Below the pieces are notes generated by a model. The model was not told where the DNA came from, ran no database searches, and saw nothing but the letters and a program-made list of their open reading frames with translations. A DNA stretch of 46,681 nucleotides from NCBI GenBank assembly GCA_050049355.1, contig JASFWK010000007.1, positions 1-46,681 on the forward strand, read 5' to 3'. The position numbers and the translations under genes are program-made. The DNA is from JASFWK01 sp050049355. GTDB taxonomy: Bacteria; Chloroflexota; Anaerolineae; B4-G1; DUEL01. Of the stretch, positions 31,144 through 38,325 are shown piece by piece. Position 1 is the first letter of the stretch. Each line of letters begins with the position of its first letter.

Positions 31144-31172
31144 TTGCCGCCAGCACTGAATTGAGGTAGAAT
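31144..31172 (+). promoter_or_regulatory. Promoter of the PASTA kinase, near-leaderless
   Basis: TTGCCG (31144-31149), 17 bases, TAGAAT (31167-31172). Transcription would start about 31179, four to seven bases before the candidate start codons GTG 31183 and ATG 31186. No Shine-Dalgarno sequence fits in the leader. Confidence 0.55.
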
Positions 31173-31182
31173 ACTCACGCTT

Positions 31183-33096
31183 GTGATGATGCCTATGGAT
31201 AGAAAGCTGCTCAACGATCGATATCGCTTAGTGGAACTGATCGGCTCCGGCGGCATGGCGACGATATATAAAGGAGTGGACACCCTTCTCCACCGACCAG
31301 TCGCCATCAAGATCCTCCGAGAGGCGTACGCCAGCGATCCAGTCTTCCTGGCCCGTTTTCAGCAGGAAGCGAGGGCCGCTGCTCGGCTCGACCACCCCAA
31401 CGTGGTCACGATCTATGACGTAGGGCAGGATGGTGAGCTTCACTACATCGTCATGGAATACGTTGAGGGAGAGGATCTGAAGACACTCATCCGCCGCAAG
31501 GAGCGACTGAGCATAGAGGAGTCGGTGAACATCGCTGCGCAGATCGCCGCCGGTGTGGGGCATGCCCACAGAGAAGAGATCATTCACTGCGATATCAAAC
31601 CGCACAACGTGCTCATCACCGAGGATGGGGTAGCCAAGGTGACGGACTTCGGCATCGCGCGCGCTCTCTCTGAGTCCGGGTTGACCGATTCCGAGACAGT
31701 GTGGGGGAGCCCTCTCTACTTCTCCCCCGAGCAGGCGGCAGGTGAGCGCCCGAAGCCCGCTTCCGACGTTTACAGCATCGGTGTGGTGCTCTATGAGATG
31801 CTGGCCGGGGTTCCTCCATTCCAGGCAGAGAAACCCACCGCTCTGGCCTTGATGCACATGCGCGAGGAGCCACCGCCTCTCTCGGCCATCAATCCGAAAG
31901 TTCCGCCCCAACTGGAGTGGATCGTGCGCAAGGTCCTGGCCAAGGAACCTTCGGCCCGCTATCGCACGGCGGAGCAGTTGGCGCTGGTGCTTCAGGAGTA
32001 CCGGGCACACGGGGAGGAAGTCACCGGGCTCCACGAGATACAGGATGAGATCAAGCAAGCATCTGGTGTCTACCCAAGCCAGGTGCCACCCTCTGGCTCC
32101 GTCGCTCTAGCGGAAGGGCCGGACTGGCGGACTTGGGTTCTGGCTGCAGTGGCAGCCATCGCCGTCATCGGGCTGATCCCCCTCTGGGCGCTTGTCTACC
32201 GCGCCTGGACGCGCTCCACGGCGCCGCCTGGCTCCCCACTGCTTATGACTCCCACGCCAACTGTTGCCATGGTGCTGGTCCCAGATGTGCAGGGCCGTCA
32301 CTGGGAGGAAGCCCGTGGGGAATTGGAGACAGCAGGGCTACGCTTCGAACTCGAAGAGGAGCCGGAGGCCACGGAGCCAGAGGGAACCATCGTGCGCCTG
32401 GATCCAGGTCCCGGAGAGAGCGTTCCAACTGGATCGCAAGTCCGCCTGTACATCGCGGGACCGCCAGAGATGGTTGAGATGCCCGGTGTGGTGGACGTAC
32501 CAGTGGAGATGGCACGCAACTGGCTGGAGGAGGCGCGCCTCCAGGTGATCGAAGAGCCGATCTGGAGCACCCGCCCCATCAGCACCGTCCTTGCCCAGGA
32601 GCCGGAAAGGGGCACGCGGGTACAAGCCGGCAGCGTTGTCACTCTAACCATCAGTGGTGGCACCGACGCCCCCATCGAAATCAACGCCACGCTGGGCAAC
32701 GCGATTGTTCTGGAGAAGGCAGAGCTGCGCCAGGCCCTCCTTTCCCCTGGCGACGTGCTGATCGTCTCCCTGCGCTGGCGGCCGTTGACAACCATTGACA
32801 CCCGTTACGTCGTCTTCGTTCATCTCATCAGCCCTGCAGGTGACCTGGTCGCCCAGGAGGATGTGGAACCGCTGCGTGGCAATCAGCCAACCAACACTTG
32901 GACAGAGGAGATTCCCCTGTGGGATCGACACCAGGTCCAAGTTCCCGCAAGTGCCCCCGCCGGGACCTATGAGGTGCGAACGGGAATGTACCCGCAAGGA
33001 AGGCCAGGGGACAGGCTGTCGGTAGTTGATCCAGGCGAGGCCAGTGTGGAAACAGATAGCATTCTAGTTGCTGAGGTCGAGGTCAGAAGGCGGTAG
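31183..33096 (+). CDS. Membrane PASTA-type Ser/Thr protein kinase with an unusual C-terminal beta-sandwich
   Basis: A 637-residue receptor kinase. The kinase domain (about 12-275) has GSGGMA, Lys43 (AIKIL), the catalytic loop IIHCDIKPHN with Asp137 and Cys in place of the usual Arg, and DFG at 155-157. A transmembrane helix follows at about 315-341. Outside the cell are two PASTA-like repeats (about 363-500), which in PknB-type kinases bind uncrosslinked peptidoglycan or lipid II. The last ~130 residues form a beta-sandwich with YVVFVHLISPAGDLVAQED and APAGTYEVRTGMYP, a pattern I know from the end of Chloroflexota GT39-like glycosyltransferases rather than from kinases. The HCD loop suggests a kinase outside the RD class. 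Its start is one of GTG 31183 or ATG 31186/31189/31195. Confidence 0.9.
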   Translation: MMMPMDRKLLNDRYRLVELIGSGGMATIYKGVDTLLHRPVAIKILREAYASDPVFLARFQQEARAAARLDHPNVVTIYDVGQDGELHYIVMEYVEGEDLKTLIRRKERLSIEESVNIAAQIAAGVGHAHREEIIHCDIKPHNVLITEDGVAKVTDFGIARALSESGLTDSETVWGSPLYFSPEQAAGERPKPASDVYSIGVVLYEMLAGVPPFQAEKPTALALMHMREEPPPLSAINPKVPPQLEWIVRKVLAKEPSARYRTAEQLALVLQEYRAHGEEVTGLHEIQDEIKQASGVYPSQVPPSGSVALAEGPDWRTWVLAAVAAIAVIGLIPLWALVYRAWTRSTAPPGSPLLMTPTPTVAMVLVPDVQGRHWEEARGELETAGLRFELEEEPEATEPEGTIVRLDPGPGESVPTGSQVRLYIAGPPEMVEMPGVVDVPVEMARNWLEEARLQVIEEPIWSTRPISTVLAQEPERGTRVQAGSVVTLTISGGTDAPIEINATLGNAIVLEKAELRQALLSPGDVLIVSLRWRPLTTIDTRYVVFVHLISPAGDLVAQEDVEPLRGNQPTNTWTEEIPLWDRHQVQVPASAPAGTYEVRTGMYPQGRPGDRLSVVDPGEASVETDSILVAEVEVRRR

Positions 33097-33099
33097 AGC

Positions 33100-33128
33100 G
33101 TGACTCCTGAGGGAATCTGTGGTATAAT
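33100..33128 (+). promoter_or_regulatory. Promoter of ftsH
   Basis: GTGACT (33100-33105), 17 bases, TATAAT (33123-33128), directly after the kinase stop. The expected start is about 33135, leaving a 40-base leader with a hairpin and GGAGG. Confidence 0.6.
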
Positions 33129-33142
33129 AAGTTTTAAAGTGA

Positions 33143-33159
33143 TGGCGGATATTCCGCCA
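33143..33159 (+). promoter_or_regulatory. Short hairpin in the ftsH 5' leader
   Basis: TGGCGGA (33143-33149), loop TAT, TCCGCCA (33153-33159). It sits three bases before the ribosome site GGAGG (33162-33166), where folding could affect ribosome access. It might also be a DNA operator. Confidence 0.4.
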
Positions 33160-33174
33160 GTGGAGGTTTGAGAG

Positions 33175-35112
33175 ATGAATTCGAGGTTTAAGGGAAGCAC
33201 GTTCATATCGCTGCTCTTGATTGCCGCCGTGGCGTTCCTCACCTACAGCCTACTGAGCCAGTCGGGGAGAGCGGAGGAAATACCGTTGAGTCAAGTGGCC
33301 GCCAGCGTTGAGGCCGGTGAAGTGAAGGAGATCACCGTCACCGACAACCAACTGACACTGGCGTTCAACGACGGTCGAGAGGCCCGCTCAGTCAAGGAAG
33401 GTTCCTCTACGCTGGCCGAGCAGCTGCAGGCACTGGGAGTTTCTCAGGAGCAGATAACGCAGGTTAAGATCACAGTGGATCAGTCGCTGGACTGGGCCGG
33501 CCTACTCAGCAACGGCATGATGATCCTGGCGGTGGTAGCCTTCTTCTTGGTGGGCTACTTCTTCTTGCGCCAGTTCCAGGGAGCCAACAACCAGGCCCTT
33601 TCCTTTGGCAAGAGCCGCGCTCGGCTCTACTCGGGCGACCAGCCAGCGGTCACTTTTGATGACGCAGCAGGGGTGAGGGAGGCGAAGGAAGAGCTATCGG
33701 AGGTCGTGGAGTTTCTGAAGGAGCCAGAGAAGTTTATCTCGCTGGGGGCCCGCATCCCCAAGGGAGTGCTGCTGATGGGCGCGCCGGGCACTGGCAAGAC
33801 GCTGCTGGCGAAAGCAGTTGCCGGTGAGGCTGGGGTCCCTTTCTTCAGCATCTCCGGCTCCGAGTTTGTGGAGATGTTCGTCGGCGTGGGGGCCTCCCGC
33901 GTCCGAGATCTATTCGATCAGGCCAAGAGGCACAGTCCCTGCATCATCTTCTTGGACGAGATCGATGCGGTGGGCCGCCACCGAGGAGCTGGGCTGGGTG
34001 GTTCCCACGATGAGCGGGAGCAGACCCTCAACCAGATTCTAGTGGAGATGGACGGCTTCGACACCGATACCAACGTGATCATCATCGCAGCGACCAACCG
34101 CCCAGACATATTGGATCCAGCCCTTCTGCGTCCCGGCCGATTCGACCGGCGGGTAGTGCTGGACCGGCCAGACATCCGGGGCCGAGAGGCTATCCTGAAA
34201 GTACACGTGCGTGGCAAGCCACTGGCAGGCGACGTGGAGCTCAAGACGGTAGCCAAGACCACACCAGGCTTCGTCGGGGCGGACATTGCCAATCTGGTCA
34301 ACGAGGCTGCCATCCTAGCCGCTCGGCGGAACAGGAAATCTATCGGCATGGCAGAGTTTGAGGAGGCCGTCGAGCGCGTCATAGCTGGACCAGAGCGAAA
34401 GAGCCGCCTCCTCACTGACGAGGAGCGACGCATCACTGCCTATCACGAAGCAGGGCACGCCCTGGTGGCCCACTTCCTGCCCCACTGCGACCCCATCCAC
34501 AAGGTCTCCATCGTCGCCCGAGGGATGGCTTCCGGCTACACCATCGCTCTGCCGGAGGAGGACCGAACGATAGTCGGCCGCTCCAAGTTTGAGGATCAGC
34601 TGGCCTTCGCCCTCGGCGGGCGGGCGGCAGAGGAACTAGCCCTCGGTGAGGTAACCACCGGCGCAGCCAACGACCTGGAGAGAGTGACCGAGAAGGCGCG
34701 GGCGATGGTGACCCGCTATGGAATGAGCGACAAGCTGGGGCCGATGACGTTCGGGCAGAAAGAGGAACTGGTCTTCCTCGGGAAGGAGATCGGCGAACAA
34801 CGAGACTACAGCGAGGCAGTCGCTCAGCAAATCGATGAAGAGGTACGACGGATCGTCAGCACTGCCCACGAGAAGGCCAAGCGGGTCCTCACTGAACATG
34901 GAGAGCAACTGGAGGCCGTAGCCCAACAGCTGATGGAACTAGAGACACTGGAGGCTGACGAGTTCGTGGCGATCGCAGAAGGGGGCACCTTGCCAGAGGA
35001 GCCAACTCCCAACGGTACGCCCGTCCCTCCCAAGTCCGCAGACAAAGAGAAGCCATCGTCGGCGAAGGCGGGGCCTCAACTCGACATGCCTCCGCAGCCG
35101 GCGCCAGCATAG
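33175..35112 (+). CDS. ftsH: ATP-dependent zinc metalloprotease FtsH
   Basis: A 645-residue membrane AAA+ protease that degrades unneeded and misfolded membrane proteins. There are two transmembrane helices (about 9-27 and 111-135) around a periplasmic domain, then the AAA module with Walker A GAPGTGKT (from about 202), Walker B IIFLDEIDAV and the pore-loop FVEMFVGVG region, a second region of homology (AATNRPDILDPALLRPGRFDRR), and an M41 peptidase domain with HEAGH at 424-428 and a downstream AANDLERVT Asp. ATG 33175 follows GGAGG by eight bases. It is monocistronic between its own promoter and the hairpin at 35159. The C-terminus has a Pro/Ala-rich tail. Confidence 0.98.
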   Translation: MNSRFKGSTFISLLLIAAVAFLTYSLLSQSGRAEEIPLSQVAASVEAGEVKEITVTDNQLTLAFNDGREARSVKEGSSTLAEQLQALGVSQEQITQVKITVDQSLDWAGLLSNGMMILAVVAFFLVGYFFLRQFQGANNQALSFGKSRARLYSGDQPAVTFDDAAGVREAKEELSEVVEFLKEPEKFISLGARIPKGVLLMGAPGTGKTLLAKAVAGEAGVPFFSISGSEFVEMFVGVGASRVRDLFDQAKRHSPCIIFLDEIDAVGRHRGAGLGGSHDEREQTLNQILVEMDGFDTDTNVIIIAATNRPDILDPALLRPGRFDRRVVLDRPDIRGREAILKVHVRGKPLAGDVELKTVAKTTPGFVGADIANLVNEAAILAARRNRKSIGMAEFEEAVERVIAGPERKSRLLTDEERRITAYHEAGHALVAHFLPHCDPIHKVSIVARGMASGYTIALPEEDRTIVGRSKFEDQLAFALGGRAAEELALGEVTTGAANDLERVTEKARAMVTRYGMSDKLGPMTFGQKEELVFLGKEIGEQRDYSEAVAQQIDEEVRRIVSTAHEKAKRVLTEHGEQLEAVAQQLMELETLEADEFVAIAEGGTLPEEPTPNGTPVPPKSADKEKPSSAKAGPQLDMPPQPAPA

Positions 35113-35158
35113 TTAGGTCCGACCGGCAAGCGTCGGTTCGAAGGTACACCAGAAGCAG

Positions 35159-35185
35159 GGAGCGGAGCCTGACTGGCTCCGCTCC
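35159..35185 (+). terminator. 11-bp perfect hairpin between ftsH and fadD
   Basis: GGAGCGGAGCC (35159-35169) and GGCTCCGCTCC (35175-35185) form a perfect stem with a five-base loop, midway between the stops of two convergent genes. It could terminate both transcripts. No T-run follows on either strand. Confidence 0.6.
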
Positions 35186-35206
35186 GCGTCTACTCGGGCC
35201 GAGGGG

Positions 35207-36919
35207 TTACCCCTCGGTCACCTGCTTTCGCTCCTCCGCCACCAGGATACGCCGCAAGGTCTTGCCCACAAAGGTCTTGGGCAACTCGTCTCGAAACTCG
35301 ATCTGGCGTGGATACTTGTACTTGGCCATACGCTCCTTCGACCACTCGATGATCTCCTCCTCGGTGGCCGTCTGGCCGGGCTTAACCACTATCCACGCTT
35401 TGACCGTCTCCCCACGATAGGGATCGGGTATGCCTGCCACGGCGACCTCAAGTACCTTTGGATGCTGCTTCAGCACTTCCTCCACCTCACGGGGGTAGAC
35501 ATTGTAGCCGCTGCAGATGATCATGTCCTTCTTGCGGTCCACAATGTAGAAGTACCCATCCTCGTCCATCTTGGCGATATCGCCGGTGAACAGCCAAACC
35601 CGGCCATCGGATAGGCGGCGCAGGGTATTCTCCGTCTCCGTAGGCATCTGCCAGTATCCCTTGAAGACCTGAGGGCCGTGAATGACCAACTCGCCCTCCT
35701 CGCCAACGTCCAGGAACTGGGTGCCCGTTTCCAGGTCCACAATGGCCGCATCCACGTCTGGGAAGGGTAAGCCAATACTCCCCTCGCGGTTCTCGCCCAA
35801 CTCGGGGTTGCAGTGAGTAGCAGTGGGGGCCTCACTCAGGCCATATCCCTCACGCAGGTTGCCGCCGGTCAATTCCTCAAACCGGGTCTGGGTCTCGCGC
35901 AGGAGGGGCGCCGAGCCGCTGATACAAGCGCGGATGGACTTGATATCCACCTTCCCCTCGAGAACCTTTGGATGATGATTGATGGCATTGTATATCGTGG
36001 GGACACCAGGGAAGATGGTGGGATGATACTTGTTGATGGTATCCAGAAGGTCGTCCATGTCGCGGGGATTGGGAATGAGAACCAGCTTGGCGGCTGACGC
36101 CAGCCCATAACACATCGCAGCCACCATCCCATAGACGTGGAAGAGAGGCAGGGCCACGAGCACAGTCTCGCCCGCCTCTTTGGTGTCTGCAATCCAAGCT
36201 CTAATCTGCATCGTATCGGCGACCAGGTTTCTGTGCGTGGCCATCGCACCCTTGGGAACGCCGGTAGTGCCGCCTGTGTACTGGAAAATGGCCACATCCT
36301 CACTTGGCTCTATCTCCACCTCAGGCCGGTCATCCGGCGAGTGGCTCTTCAGCACATCCTGGAACCACAGGTCTCCAGAGGCCAGTTTGACCCGATCCCC
36401 GGTCTTGCCCTCCATGAGCAAGGTGAAGAGCAACTTGAGGAAGGACGGAAAGTACTCCTTGATATTGGTGACAATGACCTTTTCGAGCGGGGTATCCTGT
36501 TGGATCCGCTTCACCACCGGGTAGAACCGGCTCATGACCAGCATGACCTTCGCTCCGGCGTCGCTCAGCTGGTGCTCCAACTCCGGCGCGGCGTAGAGAG
36601 GATTGCAGGCGACGACGATACCACCAGCCTTGAGGATGCCAAAGTACGAAATGACGAACTGGGGGCAGTTGGCCATCAGGATGGCAACGCGATCGCCCTT
36701 CTTCACCCCCATCCCTGCCAGGGCAGCCGCTATCCGGTCGCTCTGCTCGTCCAACTCGCGATAGGTGACCTCGCCGCCCTTCAGAATCAAGGCAACCTGG
36801 TCAGAGTACTTACGCGCTGCTTCCTCAATGAAGTGATGAAGTGGGATGTCAGGGTATTCCAGGTGATGAGGCACACCCTGATCGTATTTCTTCAGCCAGG
36901 GTCGCGTGATTTCCTCCAT
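35207..36919 (-). CDS. fadD: Long-chain fatty-acid-CoA ligase (FadD-type AMP-dependent synthetase)
   Basis: A 570-residue adenylate-forming enzyme. The family motifs are YTGGTTGVPKGAMATHRN (P-loop), a substrate-pocket segment with FPGVPTIYNAI, EGYGLSEAPTATHCNP, GDIAKMDEDGYFYIVDRKKDMI (hinge) and a catalytic Lys in FVGKTLRR near the end. It should activate long-chain acids to acyl-CoA via acyl-AMP. ATG 36919 lies nine bases from GGAGG; ATG 36925 is also in frame, but only three bases away. A promoter candidate lies about 350 bases upstream, and a 22-codon leader frame ends one base before ATG 36925. Confidence 0.95.
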   Translation of the reverse strand: MEEITRPWLKKYDQGVPHHLEYPDIPLHHFIEEAARKYSDQVALILKGGEVTYRELDEQSDRIAAALAGMGVKKGDRVAILMANCPQFVISYFGILKAGGIVVACNPLYAAPELEHQLSDAGAKVMLVMSRFYPVVKRIQQDTPLEKVIVTNIKEYFPSFLKLLFTLLMEGKTGDRVKLASGDLWFQDVLKSHSPDDRPEVEIEPSEDVAIFQYTGGTTGVPKGAMATHRNLVADTMQIRAWIADTKEAGETVLVALPLFHVYGMVAAMCYGLASAAKLVLIPNPRDMDDLLDTINKYHPTIFPGVPTIYNAINHHPKVLEGKVDIKSIRACISGSAPLLRETQTRFEELTGGNLREGYGLSEAPTATHCNPELGENREGSIGLPFPDVDAAIVDLETGTQFLDVGEEGELVIHGPQVFKGYWQMPTETENTLRRLSDGRVWLFTGDIAKMDEDGYFYIVDRKKDMIICSGYNVYPREVEEVLKQHPKVLEVAVAGIPDPYRGETVKAWIVVKPGQTATEEEIIEWSKERMAKYKYPRQIEFRDELPKTFVGKTLRRILVAEERKQVTEG

Positions 36920-36925
36920 GTTCAT

Positions 36926-36994
36926 CTACCTCCTTCTTGCCGGGGACCCGAGAGGGCACTCAGCCCTCCTACAGAAGGCGCCAGAGTTGCTCAT
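36926..36994 (-). CDS. Possible 22-residue upstream leader ORF of fadD
   Basis: ATG 36994 follows GGAGGGAG with good spacing and reads MSNSGAFCRRAECPLGSPARRR, translated in two short blocks, to a TAG that sits directly before the first fadD ATG. The frame is Arg-rich at its end and lies in the leader of the transcript predicted from 37274-37302. Ribosomes finishing it would stop on the fadD ribosome site, so coupling is conceivable. It may equally be a chance frame. Confidence 0.25.
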   Translation of the reverse strand: MSNSGAFCRRAECPLGSPARRR

Positions 36995-37273
36995 TGACCA
37001 TCTCCCTCCAACATCATCAGAATGCGAGTCTGTGAGCCCTGCGGAAACCTACTTGATGGCGAAGACACTACCCACGGCAGCAATGGAGAGCTGACTGCCG
37101 GTGCTTCGCGAAGTTGAGGTCCAGAAGGGGCGAATGGTAATGCACAAGTCCTGTCCGCGGCCTCAAAGCTCCAAGCGCCACACCGTCAGGACGGCTCTTG
37201 CCCCCTAAGCCAAACCGGAGAAGGAAGTCTAAAACCATCACATCCCCGCCTCCGCCGATCCTGGCTGAATGTT

Positions 37274-37302
37274 AGTATATGCCACGCGATAGGGATTGTC
37301 AA
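37274..37302 (-). promoter_or_regulatory. Near-consensus promoter upstream of fadD
   Basis: On the minus strand TTGACA (37302-37297), 17 bases, TATACT (37279-37274): eleven of twelve consensus bases. It would give fadD a leader of about 350 bases, unusually long for this window. Confidence 0.6.
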
Positions 37303-37331
37303 GCTGTGATTCTCGGTAACTGCCTGTAGAT

Positions 37332-37400
37332 CACCGCGGGGGCGCGGAGGGCGAAGAGGACGGAGAGTCCCAGCTCTGCATCCTCTGCGGCTCTGCGGTG
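37332..37400. repeat. Imperfect palindromic intergenic repeat element
   Basis: The arms at 37332-37350 and 37382-37400 are 19-bp imperfect inverted repeats (CACCGCGGGGGCGCGGAGG against the complement of the right arm, about 80% identical), and similarity continues inward as GCGnAGAG-type units. From memory, elements of the form CACCGCAGAGNCGCAGAGG are scattered in Chloroflexota intergenic DNA. This is probably one copy. Confidence 0.55.
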
Positions 37401-37459
37401 GACGGATGGCCGCCGACTGCTGATTGCACGGGTGTGAAGAATCATCCGGCATCGCCGCA

Positions 37460-37488
37460 TTGACAAGAACGGCGACTCGCGGTATACT
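37460..37488 (+). promoter_or_regulatory. Upstream promoter P1 of the tRNA/rpmG/secE cluster
   Basis: TTGACA (37460-37465), 17 bases, TATACT (37483-37488): near-perfect sigma-70 consensus. It is followed 65 bases later by a second promoter, an arrangement typical of highly expressed stable-RNA operons. Confidence 0.7.
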
Positions 37489-37524
37489 TGGGACCGTTGG
37501 AAGGCAAAGCAGGCTCGCACGCTC

Positions 37525-37553
37525 TTGACCGAGAGACAGGCTATTGGTATAAT
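37525..37553 (+). promoter_or_regulatory. Proximal promoter P2 with extended -10
   Basis: TTGACC (37525-37530), 17 bases, TATAAT (37548-37553), with TGG directly before the -10. Transcription would start about 37560, only two bases before the mature 5' end of tRNA-Thr. Confidence 0.75.
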
Positions 37554-37561
37554 ACCACCGT

Positions 37562-37634
37562 GCCGACGTAGCTCAATCGGCAGAGCATCCGCCTTGTAAG
37601 CGGAAGCGTGCGGGTTCAAGTCCCGCCGTCGGCT
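37562..37634 (+). tRNA. tRNA-Thr (anticodon TGT)
   Basis: A clear cloverleaf: GCCGACG acceptor, D-arm GCTC/GAGC, anticodon stem TCCGC/GCGGA with loop CTTGTAA, T-arm GCGGG/CCCGC with TTCAAGT, and CGTCGGC closing. There is no encoded CCA. It reads ACA and wobble codons. Confidence 0.95.
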
Positions 37635-37767
37635 CTAGTACTTGATCACCGAGATTCTGATTTGTTGAAAGCTGCTCTTTACGCCCGCCAGTGAGGAGTT
37701 CGCATATCAGAATCCGTATGATTAAGTGCCAGCGCGGGATGAGTTTCAATCGTAGCGCAGTCAAGAT

Positions 37768-37852
37768 GGGTCGGTGTCCCGAGCGGCAAAGGGGGCGGAC
37801 TGTAAATCCGCTGGCTCAGCCTTCGCAGGTTCGAGTCCTGCCCGGCCCACCA
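37768..37852 (+). tRNA. tRNA-Tyr (anticodon GTA), CCA encoded
   Basis: Class II tRNA with a long variable arm. Acceptor GGGTCGG pairs with CCGGCCC (one G-T), anticodon loop CTGTAAA, T-arm GCAGG/CCTGC with TTCGAGT, discriminator A and encoded CCA. GTA is one of the four GUN anticodons normally carrying queuosine. Confidence 0.95.
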
Positions 37853-37856
37853 GCGA

Positions 37857-37932
37857 GCCCACGTAGCTCAGTCGGTAGAGCACACCCTTGGTAAGGGTGT
37901 GGTCATGGGTTCAAGTCCCATCGTGGGCTCCA
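37857..37932 (+). tRNA. tRNA-Thr (anticodon GGT), CCA encoded
   Basis: Acceptor GCCCACG/CGTGGGC, anticodon loop TTGGTAA in stem CACCC/GGGTG, T-arm ATGGG/CCCAT, and terminal CCA. It starts four bases after tRNA-Tyr, so both come from one precursor. Confidence 0.95.
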
Positions 37933-37968
37933 TTCCTAGAGCCAGTTCCTAGAGCTAGCAGGTGAAGA

Positions 37969-38133
37969 ATGGCAAAGAAGGCAATCAGAAGAGTGATTAA
38001 GCTAGCCTGCACAGAGTGCAAGGAGCGCAACTACACCACGGAGAAGAATCGGCGCAATGATCCCACTCGGCTAGAGTTGAGGAAGTTCTGCCCTCGTTGC
38101 CATGAGCATACGGTCCACCGGGAGACAAGGTAA
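37969..38133 (+). CDS. rpmG: 50S ribosomal protein L33
   Basis: A 54-residue zinc-type L33, too short for many gene finders. It reads MAKKAIRRVIKLACTEC and continues with NYTTEKN; zinc ligands are C14, C17, C41 and C44 (two CxxC pairs). It lies between tRNA genes in the usual bacterial order tRNA-Thr, rpmG, tRNA-Trp, secE, nusG. GGTGA a few bases before ATG is the likely ribosome site. It belongs to the large ribosomal subunit. Confidence 0.95.
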   Translation: MAKKAIRRVIKLACTECKERNYTTEKNRRNDPTRLELRKFCPRCHEHTVHRETR

Positions 38134-38159
38134 CAGCAGAGTTTGCGCAGGCTGTTCGT

Positions 38160-38232
38160 AGGCCAGTAGCTCAATTGGCAGAGCAACGGTCTCCAAAACC
38201 GTAGGTTGCGGGTTCGATTCCTGCCTGGCCTG
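38160..38232 (+). tRNA. tRNA-Trp (anticodon CCA)
   Basis: Acceptor AGGCCAG/CTGGCCT, D-arm GCTC/GAGC, anticodon loop CTCCAAA in stem ACGGT/ACCGT, T-arm with GGTTCGATTC, discriminator G. There is no encoded CCA. Confidence 0.95.
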
Positions 38233-38238
38233 CCTGAG

Positions 38239-38270
38239 AAGACACCGCCGAGATCGGTGGGCGGTGTCTT
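38239..38270 (+). terminator. 11-bp hairpin between tRNA-Trp and secE
   Basis: AAGACACCGCC (38239-38249) pairs with GGCGGTGTCTT (38260-38270), with a smaller CCGA/TCGG pairing possible inside the loop. The A-rich start and T-rich end resemble a bidirectional terminator. Partial termination here would set tRNA against secE-nusG expression. Confidence 0.55.
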
Positions 38271-38325
38271 ACAATGTAAGACACAGATTTCGTACGCGAG
38301 AGAGGAACGCCACAGGGGGAGTCGA

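Larger units (their letters stand above)
36995..37459. other. Non-coding region upstream of fadD
   Basis: It contains most of the predicted fadD leader, a strong minus-strand promoter and an imperfect palindromic repeat. I recognise no riboswitch. Frames here (for example one running minus-strand through the tRNA) lack any protein-like character. Confidence 0.4.

Noticed and set aside
36137..36997. Plus-strand frame of 286 codons
   Set aside because: Antisense to fadD; no recognisable sequence.
37299..37619. Minus-strand frame crossing tRNA-Thr and the palindromic repeat
   Set aside because: Translation of a tRNA and repeat; such frames are frequent annotation errors.
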